64,000 nucleotides of DNA from Leptospira sp. (GTDB taxonomy: Bacteria; Spirochaetota; Leptospiria; Leptospirales; Leptospiraceae). The translations under genes were made by a program, and so were the position numbers. Below the pieces are notes generated by a model, which made no database searches, was not told where the DNA came from, and saw only the letters and a list, made by a program, of their open reading frames with translations. The stretch is from NCBI GenBank assembly GCA_009991425.1, contig JAACWH010000034.1:51764-115763 (forward strand), read 5' to 3'. Positions 1 to 7,547 of the stretch are shown here, piece by piece. Positions within the stretch are counted from its first letter, which is position 1. Every line of letters begins with the position of its first letter.

Positions 1-2023
1 TCTGTCCCGTTCCATATGTTCCTGCCGTAACATCAGGTGTAGGAGTTATTGCTACAAGATTATAAATTCCTGTGACTACTCCAGAGTCTGTCCAACCAGC
101 CAAACAAGCAATTGCGGCTACATGAGTATTATCCTGAGTAATTGAAATGGTTCCCGTATTTCCACTACCACAAGATGGAGTGGTTGCTGGACTACCTATG
201 TTGGAGAACCAGTATACAGTAGCACCTGGAGTTGCAGACGACATCGTTATCGTTTGGTCATTATTGAAAGTACCAGGGGGACTGGAAAAAGAAGGATTTG
301 CAACAGTACCAGTAATTGTATAATTTGCAATCGCTACCGAAGAGCTTGTCCATAAAGGCGTATTACGACAAGCAATGGCGCGAATCTCTTGAGAAGCTGC
401 TACATTAATAGGACCTGAGTATGTAGAGGATGCACAAGTTGGATTGGAGCTATCAGTTGTAAAATGGATGCTTGTTCCTACAGGATTGTTGGATCCTAAG
501 TTAATGGATACATTCTGTGCAGTCGGATATGTCCCTGCTATAGGTGAAATAATTGGTGGAGCTAATGTTCCGGTAAGAGAGTAATTTCCAGTAACATCAG
601 ATGAAGCTAAATATCCTGTTTTACAGGCAATCGATCGAATAATAACAACATTTTCAGTTCCATCCGAGGGAGCTACTAAGTTGGGTGCAGTTGTGGAAGA
701 TGCACAAGTTGGCAGTGATCCATCAGTTGTATAGTGAATGCTAGATCCAGCTGTAGTAGAAGAAGCAGTTACAGTTTGAGAAGTCTGAATAGCAATTGGA
801 GCAGGTAAAAGTGTTGGTACAGCCGCATTAAAATTATATACAAATATTGCAGTAGGAGCAGAATCTGTCCAGCCTGCAAGGCAAGCAATTGCAGAAATTT
901 GCGTATTATCTTCGTTAATAAGTATGGGCGCAGAATATATAGTAGATGCGCAAGTTGGCGTGGCAGGAGCTCCACCTTGGTTGATCGTATAATGTATGCT
1001 TGCTCCTGGAGTTGTTGTTGTGATGCTTAAGTTTATATCATTATTGTATGTTCCGGTAGCTGTTCCTAGAATTGGAGTAGCTACTGTGCCAACAATTGTA
1101 TAATTGAAATCTGTTATAACTGAGGGAGTCCAATTTGTCAGACAAGAAATTGCTCTTAGGGTCATTGAATTGTTAATTGGAACAGGATTGGGGGTGGATG
1201 GAGACGAGCAAGTAGGCGTAGATCCATCTGTTGTATAATGGACAATAGTTCCTCCAGGAGAACCTCCTCCTATGGCAAGTGTTGTATTCTGTGCAACCGT
1301 ATAATTTGGCGCAGGTGGATTGGTCGCAAGGCTAGAGGTAGGGATAGGAATTTGACCATTCGTTACTATATAATTTCCTATTTGCAAGGAAGATGAAAGA
1401 TTATCTTTGCAAGCAATCGCTCTAATCTCAATTCCTGCAAGACTCGGCTGCGGCACATTAATCGGGATAGTATAAGCAATCCCAAGACCAGTACAATTTG
1501 GGTCAGAACCATCAGTTGTATAAAAAATATTTGCACCAGAAGTTGATGTGTTAATGGAAACATTTACAGCTGAAGGAAAACTACCAGCTGGAGGGGAAAA
1601 AATAGGCTGCGCTACATCTAAGGAAACTCCGCATTGAACTAGAACAGAATCCACATTTTGTGACAATGTTCCATTTGCTCCTGCCAATTCACAAATTTGA
1701 GTTGGATTAGTAGGTTGGTTGGTGATGCTAATGGAGTAAGTGGAATCAGATGGAAGACGAGTCCGAAAAGTAAAGCTACTTCCCGTAAGGGATAGTTCTT
1801 CTTGGATTACCTCGTTGTTATTGGAGTTGGTAGCATCTAATTGAAGACGTAAATTCTCTCCTAATAAATTCCTTGTTTCTCCACCAATTGATAATTCAGA
1901 TCCAAATCCTAGAACTCTAAGTATCCCTTGCAAAGTAGTATATTCCAAGAGAGTGTTGTCTAAGCCAGGAAATCGGCAAGAGACTAGAAATATAAGAAGT
2001 ATGCTATATTTAAGAGCTTTCAT
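1..2023 (-). CDS. Repeat lipoprotein with chitobiase C-terminal-like domains (partial, runs off left edge)
   Basis: The frame is open from an ATG at 2023 to base 1 with no stop, so about 674 residues are visible and the C-terminus lies outside the window. The N-terminus is a short hydrophobic signal ending in LVSC, a lipobox with Cys16. After a unique domain of about 145 residues come six complete repeats and the start of a seventh, each about 85-90 residues. Each has a core like YTTDGSxPTC followed by IRAIAC, which resembles the CHB_HEX_C (chitobiase/beta-hexosaminidase C-terminal, Ig-like) fold. Nearly every repeat carries two cysteines at fixed places, suggesting one disulphide per domain. 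No catalytic domain is visible. It is probably a surface or periplasmic adhesin-like or spacer lipoprotein; that role is inference. A TTGACA-type promoter lies just upstream and there is no clear ribosome-binding site. Confidence 0.85.
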   Translation of the reverse strand, partial: MKALKYSILLIFLVSCRFPGLDNTLLEYTTLQGILRVLGFGSELSIGGETRNLLGENLRLQLDATNSNNNEVIQEELSLTGSSFTFRTRLPSDSTYSISITNQPTNPTQICELAGANGTLSQNVDSVLVQCGVSLDVAQPIFSPPAGSFPSAVNVSINTSTSGANIFYTTDGSDPNCTGLGIAYTIPINVPQPSLAGIEIRAIACKDNLSSSLQIGNYIVTNGQIPIPTSSLATNPPAPNYTVAQNTTLAIGGGSPGGTIVHYTTDGSTPTCSSPSTPNPVPINNSMTLRAISCLTNWTPSVITDFNYTIVGTVATPILGTATGTYNNDINLSITTTTPGASIHYTINQGGAPATPTCASTIYSAPILINEDNTQISAIACLAGWTDSAPTAIFVYNFNAAVPTLLPAPIAIQTSQTVTASSTTAGSSIHYTTDGSLPTCASSTTAPNLVAPSDGTENVVIIRSIACKTGYLASSDVTGNYSLTGTLAPPIISPIAGTYPTAQNVSINLGSNNPVGTSIHFTTDSSNPTCASSTYSGPINVAASQEIRAIACRNTPLWTSSSVAIANYTITGTVANPSFSSPPGTFNNDQTITMSSATPGATVYWFSNIGSPATTPSCGSGNTGTISITQDNTHVAAIACLAGWTDSGVVTGIYNLVAITPTPDVTAGTYGTGQ

Positions 2024-2059
2024 TGGAAATTTTTGTTTTTGGTAAAATTCTCTCTCTAA

Positions 2060-2088
2060 ATAACAATCAACTTTGCTTATTTTGTCAA
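2060..2088 (-). promoter_or_regulatory. Sigma70-type promoter for the repeat lipoprotein
   Basis: Read on the minus strand, a perfect TTGACA (2088-2083) is followed by a 17-base spacer and TGTTAT (2065-2060). Transcription would start about 30 bases upstream of the ATG at 2023. The -10 box is only a moderate match. Confidence 0.5.
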
Positions 2089-2180
2089 ATTATTATTGAA
2101 TTCTGAGGGATCTTACATTTTTGTTTCTAGTTATAAAATTGTAATTTAGTCTGAAAATTATTGACATAATATTTATCTCA

Positions 2181-2252
2181 TTAAAGAATCGGGTAAATAT
2201 TAGGCTCCTCCCAATCGGTCCAGTTATTAGAGTCAATGCATTTCATTTTCAT
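2181..2252 (-). CDS. Possible 23-residue leaderless mini-ORF
   Basis: The reading frame is ATG AAA ATG AAA TGC ... TAA and encodes 23 residues containing the core SNNWTDWEEPNIYPIL. It begins 7 bases downstream of the -10 box of a good minus-strand promoter, so the transcript would start at or next to the ATG. The Trp, Asp/Glu and Pro content is unlike random AT-rich sequence. It has no recognised homologue. It might instead be a decayed C-terminal gene fragment or part of a non-coding leader. Nothing shows that it is translated. Confidence 0.25.
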   Translation of the reverse strand: MKMKCIDSNNWTDWEEPNIYPIL

Positions 2253-2259
2253 GCAGTCT

Positions 2260-2288
2260 AATATAAATTATGTTAAAATTAAAGTCAA
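2260..2288 (-). promoter_or_regulatory. Sigma70-type promoter just downstream of the acyltransferase gene
   Basis: On the minus strand, TTGACT (2288-2283), a 17-base spacer and TATATT (2265-2260) form a near-consensus promoter. It sits between the end of the PlsC-like gene and the mini-ORF. Its transcript could also read on into the repeat lipoprotein as an extended 5' leader. Confidence 0.5.
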
Positions 2289-2305
2289 TAAAATGTTTCT
2301 ATTTT

Positions 2306-3064
2306 CTAAGAGTAATTTTGATCCAATGCTGCTTTTTCTCTTTTCATTAGATCTTCTGTTGCCTGTTTCATGGATTCAAAATCTGCAAAGTCAGCAGAGT
2401 TTAAGGAGCCGCAGTATTTGAAATATACTTTCTTACTTTTACGCATAGCTTGGTACTTCTCATCAGAACTATAGCCCATCATCCCACTGATAACAAATAC
2501 ATCCAAGTCTACATGAAATTTATAAGCAATCTTCAAAACACCTGTCTTCATGGTTTGGATTTCTTCGGAATAAGTTCTCATGCCTTCTGGAAAAAGAAAG
2601 ATAGATCTATCTTTGAGATTATGCAAAACTTCTTTCTTGAAATTACGAAAGTTTGGATTTTTGTCGGAATATTTTACCGCTTCTACAATTCTTGCATGCA
2701 TCATCAGTGGGATGATCCAATATCTATCGATGATGTCTCCACCTAAGTAGGATAATTTGGAAGAAAAATTCCCAGACAGACCAGGAAGAGCTACTACGAA
2801 AGGAACTTCTAGACTATTTGTATGATTGCAGATAATAAATTTCTTCTTATTATTAAAATCCAATTCCCCAGGTATAAAAACTAATTCGCGTCCCGTTGTC
2901 CATAGAAACAACTTCATCCATGAGTAGGCAATACAGTTGATTGTAATGTTTGCCAAATTATCAAACCGAAGTAATTTGAATAAGTAAGCAATAGTGAGAC
3001 CTGGTATAAAATACATCGCTAGAACTGGGATCAAGTAGCAATAAAGAACATAATTTGAAAGCAT
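2306..3064 (-). CDS. PlsC-like 1-acyl-glycerol-3-phosphate acyltransferase family protein
   Basis: This 252-residue protein has an N-terminal hydrophobic segment (about residues 8-32). It carries the acyltransferase blocks of the PlsC/LPLAT family: NHTNSLE at 80-86 in the place of the usual NHxxxxD, and FPEGMRT at 158-164 in the place of FPEGTRS. The acidic partner of the catalytic His81 is Glu86 rather than Asp, a variant of the HX4D motif. The family transfers acyl chains to lysophosphatidic acid or related lysolipids at the inner face of the membrane. The exact acceptor cannot be told from sequence, so no gene symbol is given. It stands alone, with a promoter for other transcripts immediately after its stop. 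Confidence 0.8.
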   Translation of the reverse strand: MLSNYVLYCYLIPVLAMYFIPGLTIAYLFKLLRFDNLANITINCIAYSWMKLFLWTTGRELVFIPGELDFNNKKKFIICNHTNSLEVPFVVALPGLSGNFSSKLSYLGGDIIDRYWIIPLMMHARIVEAVKYSDKNPNFRNFKKEVLHNLKDRSIFLFPEGMRTYSEEIQTMKTGVLKIAYKFHVDLDVFVISGMMGYSSDEKYQAMRKSKKVYFKYCGSLNSADFADFESMKQATEDLMKREKAALDQNYS

Positions 3065-3588
3065 TTAGACGTCCTATAGAAAATCATATTGAGTGAGTTT
3101 AAGTAGATCAACTAAATATTGATTTTGCAAGAAAAATAAATAATTAACTATTGGAAAAATTTATATTTTAACTTAAATTTCCTGTAACAATGAGGATAGG
3201 ATTTTATCTATATGGAACTTCTCGATCAAAAGCATAGCGATTTAATTATTAGCAGTTTTAAAACATCTTGAGGAAAAATAAATCAAAAGCATTGAGTATT
3301 ATTGGATATTGCTTTATATTTACAATTGTTTTAGAAATTTTTAATTTTACTTTTAGAGAGTTATAATACTAAGAAAATAAATACTAAAAATCCACTTTTT
3401 ATGAATATACCTAAAGGGCTGTTTCTTTACTATGATGGAATGCTATCGTTAGTATTTCTTAATAGATTTGCCAATGAAAAGTTTTAATTCTATTTATTTT
3501 TACAAAATTGAGATTTTATAGATTAGAACTTACAAGTGCTTGAGCTCGAAACAGGTTTTTCTATTATAACATAAATTCAATTAGTTTA
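3065..3588. other. Gene-poor AT-rich spacer
   Basis: About 520 bases hold no convincing gene. Only very short open frames occur, for example a 19-codon frame from 3211 and a 28-codon frame starting near 3401. Neither has a recognisable product. No RNA gene, inverted repeat or insertion-sequence end was recognised. The stretch may be the remains of decayed genes. Confidence 0.5.
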
Positions 3589-3780
3589 ATGGCTAGAAGT
3601 AGAGTAATCATTGCTATCTCAAAATCAATAACAAAAGAAGAAGCAATATTCCATATTGAAAATGTCTTCGCTGATGAAATTGATTATACAAGAACAGTTG
3701 CTGCCTTTATGAGGATTAACAACTGTGATATTTTAAATTTAAGGATCAATGTAGAAATCTGTAGATCGCATTATGATTAA
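3589..3780 (+). CDS. Small hypothetical protein, doubtful
   Basis: This 63-codon frame runs from ATG to TAA. The product starts MARSRVIIAISKS and has mixed helical character with no signal peptide or known motif. No ribosome-binding site is evident. It lies in a gene-poor region next to other decayed genes, so it could be a small gene, a fragment of a former one, or chance. I do not recognise it. Confidence 0.25.
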   Translation: MARSRVIIAISKSITKEEAIFHIENVFADEIDYTRTVAAFMRINNCDILNLRINVEICRSHYD

Positions 3781-3799
3781 AAACAAATCGATCATATTA

Positions 3800-4036
3800 T
3801 TAACATGGAATTAAACCATATTTTAGATTAGAAGCAAGGCCTAGATGGTTTGAATTACTACGATTTCCCCTGTCTAAGAAAAAATAATCTGATAAATAAT
3901 CCTCAATTCCTTTGTCTACATTGTATCCTATTCCTAAAGACTCCAAAGCAAAATACATAGGGTCTTTGGCATTATTACTTATTGTGAAAGAACGTACTCC
4001 ACTGATTGTATCTTTTTTTCTTCTACCTAATTTCAT
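3800..4036 (-). CDS. Small hypothetical protein, doubtful
   Basis: This 78-codon frame starts with a basic stretch (MKLGRRKK) and ends in Cys. It has no signal peptide and no family I recognise. It is divergent from the CAP lipoprotein at 4081, with only 44 bases between the two start codons. It may be a small gene or a remnant of a longer one, like its neighbours. Confidence 0.3.
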   Translation of the reverse strand: MKLGRRKKDTISGVRSFTISNNAKDPMYFALESLGIGYNVDKGIEDYLSDYFFLDRGNRSNSNHLGLASNLKYGLIPC

Positions 4037-4080
4037 TAAGAAAAAGTTGCTTTTCTTTTACTAAATGGTAAACTGCTTAT

Positions 4081-4731
4081 ATGTTGCGATTTGCTTTTAG
4101 AATTTTTTTAATCACTATTATTTTGATTTTTAACAACTGTATTCAGAACCTAGCTGAATGTCCCATTGATACTCTATCCCTAAAGAAAGAATGTGATAGT
4201 AAGAAGAGACAAGATGAACAGAATCAGCTCCTAATCTTAGCCTTAGCTGCAGCTTCTGCCTCATCAGGAGACTCGCTTTCTGGCAAGGCATTAGAATTTT
4301 ATACTATTTTGGAATCTTATAGAAGCAATGGTTCCTATACTTTGTCCAATGGTACAACTCGTACTTTTCTCAATTCTTCACGTTGCAGTGGAACAACTTC
4401 TCAGCATTCTGCATTGAACCGAGCAGCACAAAAACACAATGACAATATGGTTCGTTTAAACTTTTTCTCACATACTGGACAAGATGGATCTACACCATCA
4501 ACAAGAGTAAAAGCGGAAGGATTGAACGTAGGAGCAGGGGAGAATATCGCTGCGGGAGTTTCTACAGCAGAAGGAACCTTTGACCAGTGGTGGAATTCAT
4601 CGGGTCATAGATCCAATATGGAAAATTGCAATTATACCCATGTAGGGATTGGATACACTGAAAAAAGCACTATTAATTCCAGTGCTACTTACTCTCACTA
4701 TTGGACCAATGTATTTGCTACGATTCGTTAG
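4081..4731 (+). CDS. CAP/SCP-domain (PR-1-like) lipoprotein
   Basis: This 216-residue protein has an N-terminal hydrophobic segment ending in FNNC, a plausible spirochaetal lipobox with Cys20. A low-complexity Ala/Ser linker follows, then a CAP (cysteine-rich secretory protein/antigen 5/PR-1) domain from about residue 68 to the end. Visible family motifs are KHNDNM near 118-123, FSHTG near 129, GENIAAG at 153-159, GHRSNMENC at 175-183 and HYWTNVF near 206. His131, Glu154 and His176 are candidates for the CAP cavity. Secreted bacterial CAP proteins are mostly of unknown function. It is probably exported and lipid-anchored. It appears monocistronic, and the chemoreceptor remnant lies convergently behind it. 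Confidence 0.85.
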   Translation: MLRFAFRIFLITIILIFNNCIQNLAECPIDTLSLKKECDSKKRQDEQNQLLILALAAASASSGDSLSGKALEFYTILESYRSNGSYTLSNGTTRTFLNSSRCSGTTSQHSALNRAAQKHNDNMVRLNFFSHTGQDGSTPSTRVKAEGLNVGAGENIAAGVSTAEGTFDQWWNSSGHRSNMENCNYTHVGIGYTEKSTINSSATYSHYWTNVFATIR

Positions 4732-5084
4732 TTGAAACGGTTTGAAAGAAGCCTATTTTTTTCCATGATTCAGCACTTTTACTCCAGTCCTTAGACGTTT
4801 GGCCAAGCTCATCCGAAAGTATTGCACTATCTTGAGCGTAAGAATCTAGTTTCTGGATTGCATTCAATACTATCGAGCCAATTTCACCAGCATGTGCAGC
4901 TTCAATGGACGCATTCAGAGATAGAATAGGTATTTTGGGCAGCATCCGCCTTCATTGGAACTGAAGAATTCAAGGTTTTTAACGAATGGTTGATATTCTC
5001 CATATCATATAAGATTTTATTTATCTCTGATTGGCTTCTTTCCACTTCAATCGGTAGAAGTTTATTCTTTGTTATATCATGATC
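4718..5084 (-). pseudogene. Frameshifted fragment of a methyl-accepting chemotaxis protein
   Basis: The minus strand carries the heart of an MCP signalling domain: ILSLNASIEAAHAGE matches the conserved hairpin-tip region (LLSLNAxIEAARAGE). That frame is open from 4945 to 4718. Immediately upstream, a different frame (5084 to about 4940) encodes MCP-like coiled-coil sequence (LLPIEVERSQSEINKILYDM and onwards), and it begins straight after a TAA at 5087-5085. The two parts need a frameshift near 4940. There is no start, no ligand-binding or membrane part, and the C-terminal helical bundle is truncated. It is therefore a broken remnant. Its 3' end overlaps the end of the CAP gene by 14 bases. 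Confidence 0.75.
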
Positions 5085-5190
5085 TTATTTTACAATTGCT
5101 TAATATAGATTGCAACAATCCAACTGAGAACTGAGTTAATTTCAACAAGAATGTTGTAAGATATAGTAGAAAGAAAAGAATAGAAAAAAT

Positions 5191-5254
5191 AAACTAATAA
5201 ACTAATAAACTAATAAACTAATAAACTAATAAACTAATAAACTAATAAACTAAT
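5191..5254. repeat. Eight perfect tandem copies of an 8-bp unit
   Basis: The octamer aaactaat is repeated exactly eight times without a mismatch (64 bases). The array lies between the MCP remnant and the damaged kinase, about 165 bases upstream of the kinase start. The perfect copies suggest recent slippage. The unit is not a multiple of three, but the array is not inside any open frame I can support. Confidence 0.95.
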
Positions 5255-5419
5255 ACAATTTCTTTTCTCTCATAGATTGTGTTTAACAAAATAAGTAAAA
5301 AATATTTTTTAAAATTAGCTTTTTTTATAAACATATAAAGAAATTTTAATTTATTGAGTCCAATGAAATCGTAAGATGAAATCCTTCCTATGAATTTAGG
5401 ATTTAGAGTTTAAAAGAAA

Positions 5420-6427
5420 ATGATTCTACCCATTCAAAATACAACTCTTTCCAACGAGATAATCGATCTCCACAAGGCTAAACAAAGATTAGAATTAGTT
5501 CTAGAAGGAACTCGTCTTGGAATGTGGGACTGGAATCCTCAGACAAATGAAGTGTATTTTGACCAAAGGTGGGCAGAGATGTTAGGTTATGATCTTTCAG
5601 AAGTGGAACAACATCTCAAAAGTTGGCAAGACAAAGTCCATCCCGATGACCTGGTAAAATGCTTCGAAGATATTCAAGCCCACATCCAAGGTCATAAAGA
5701 TTTTTATGAAAATATACATAGAATGCGACACAAAGATGGACACTGGGTATATATTCTAGACCGCGGTAAGATTGTGGATAGGGATGCAGACGGAAATCCT
5801 GTCCGCTTTACAGGCACTCATACGGACATCACTCGAGAAAAGCTTGCCGAATTGAAAGCACTAGAGGCATTAAAAGCAAAGTCGTATTTTCTTGCCAATA
5901 TGAGTCATGAAATACGGACACCTTTGCATGGAATTCTTGGACTTACAAAGGTTCTAAGCGCAGAAGATTTGGGACAAGAAAACTATAAGATAGTCAAAAC
6001 AATCCAAGAAGCCGGAAATTCATTACTTTCTATCTTAAATGATATCTTAGACATATCGAAGTTAGATGAACATAAATTATCATTTAATCCAATTCATTTT
6101 AATTTTAAAGTATTTTTACAAGAATGTATCGATATTTTTAAACCAAGGATTTTGGCTAAAGGATTGCAATTTTCTCTTAATTTGACTGATTCTTGTTTAG
6201 AAGGTATGAGAGATACTAGTTTTGATGACTTGTATCTCTTGGGTGATAAGAATAGAATCCGACAGGTGTTGAGTAACCTAATCAGCAATGCAACCAAGTT
6301 TAAATTCATCGCACTCACAGCGGATGCCTTTGAAGAAACTAAAAAACACTGCCTGAGTGTTGGATTTGATTATTTTCTTTCCAAGCCAATTTCGATAGAA
6401 GAGTTGAACAAAATTCTATACTTATAA
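5420..6427 (+). pseudogene. PAS hybrid histidine kinase with internal deletion (HATPase core and most of receiver lost)
   Basis: The frame is open (335 codons) but the product is not a working kinase. Residues 21-140 form a PAS/PAC sensor domain. Residues 150-220 form a HisKA dimerisation domain with the phospho-acceptor His163 in NMSHEIRTPLHG. Residues 279-294 form the N-box of the HATPase domain (NRIRQVLSNLISNATKF). At residue 294/295 (near base 6302) the sequence jumps directly to the end of a receiver domain: FIALTADAF followed by FLSKPI with the conserved Lys322. The G-boxes that bind ATP and the phospho-accepting Asp of the receiver are absent. The simplest reading is an in-frame deletion of several hundred bases from a PAS-HisKA-HATPase-REC kinase. 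It may still be made as a phospho-acceptor or decoy. Confidence 0.75.
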
Positions 6428-6469
6428 TTCTTTCCATTACAAAGGAAAGTTTTTCTAAATACTATTCTA

Positions 6470-7543
6470 ATGAGAATTCGATTTGTATCATTTTGCTTGG
6501 CATTTCTTAGCTTTAGCTTATTTGCTGAAGAGAAGCCTTTTTTGGATCTTGAAATAGCAGCTTCCAATGATTTAGTTTTTCGTGGCTCTTCTTTTAATGG
6601 CGATTTAACGAATGAAAAATACAATAGAGAATACAAATCGTACACTGATTCTTGGTCCATCCAACCGGATCTTAGATTTCGAACTCCTGTAGATGGGCTC
6701 AATGTTTTTTTATGGGGGAACCTCAATCTTCAACACTATGGAGATAGGGATACGGATATGTATCTATTCCAGAACAGTCCAGGTGGTTTGGATCGAACCA
6801 ATGAGATTCTCACTAAGATTCAAAATTCTGAATTTGGCTTTGATCCCAACCAAGTAAAGAGATACAAGGAGAAAAATGGTTCCGAGAGGTGGAATAGTGC
6901 TTTCATGGGAAGTGACTATTCATGGGACACCAAAGCGGGAGGTTTGAGTTTTGGAACCTGGCTTTGGTCCAGTGCTGACCCAGAGAATAAATCCATTTGG
7001 CAAGAATGGTTTATTCGATACAGACCATTGTTCTTAGAATTTCTCAATCCTGAATTTGGATTCTATATCAATACTTCAGCTAACACGGCATCTAAGGCTA
7101 TCAAGCCCCAAGATAGCATAGTTGGTCAGAAATACTTTTCTTTTGAAATTGAATATACCTTTCTTGAAGAAAATTTTTTCCAAATAGAGTGGGAAGGCCA
7201 TACAGGTTATCTGATGCACAATGATAATAAAAACCGTTTGTCTGGAGTATCAAATATTACGAATACTCTTCGTTTTGTGGTTAATGATTTTTTTATTGGT
7301 GGTTCTTGGATCTACCGACCTGAACTGGATTTGTATGATCGATATGATTCCAATCCCAAAGATGGAAGAATTACGGATCCATCAAAAATCTATGGAAGCG
7401 AGAATGCTTTCATCCAAAACCAAATTCTTTCTTACTTCGAGAACGATCTGGAGCTATCCAAAATTGTCTATGAAAGCATAACCAGCCAAAGGGTGGTTCG
7501 CAATCTCTTCACAATAAATTTAGGTTATAGAACAAGTTTTTAA
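6470..7543 (+). CDS. Probable outer-membrane beta-barrel protein
   Basis: This 357-residue protein has a classic signal peptide (MRIRFVSFCLAFLSFSLFAEE, cleaved after LFA). The mature part has no membrane helices and many alternating, aromatic-rich strands, and it ends in a Phe (GYRTSF), as beta-barrel substrates of the BAM complex do. Strand-like segments such as GLNVFLWGNLNL and FFQIEWEGHTGYL support a porin-like or sucrose-porin-sized barrel. The substrate is unknown. It follows the damaged kinase by about 40 bases and ends 4 bases from the convergent MBL/cNMP gene. Confidence 0.65.
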   Translation: MRIRFVSFCLAFLSFSLFAEEKPFLDLEIAASNDLVFRGSSFNGDLTNEKYNREYKSYTDSWSIQPDLRFRTPVDGLNVFLWGNLNLQHYGDRDTDMYLFQNSPGGLDRTNEILTKIQNSEFGFDPNQVKRYKEKNGSERWNSAFMGSDYSWDTKAGGLSFGTWLWSSADPENKSIWQEWFIRYRPLFLEFLNPEFGFYINTSANTASKAIKPQDSIVGQKYFSFEIEYTFLEENFFQIEWEGHTGYLMHNDNKNRLSGVSNITNTLRFVVNDFFIGGSWIYRPELDLYDRYDSNPKDGRITDPSKIYGSENAFIQNQILSYFENDLELSKIVYESITSQRVVRNLFTINLGYRTSF

Positions 7544-7547
7544 TGAA

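Noticed and set aside
2161..2166. Plus-strand TTGACA as a promoter -35 box
   Set aside because: No acceptable -10 box lies at 16-18 bases and no plus-strand gene follows, since the nearby genes read on the minus strand.
5191..5254. CRISPR-like repeat array
   Set aside because: The copies are directly adjacent with no spacers, and the unit is only 8 bases, so it is a simple tandem repeat.
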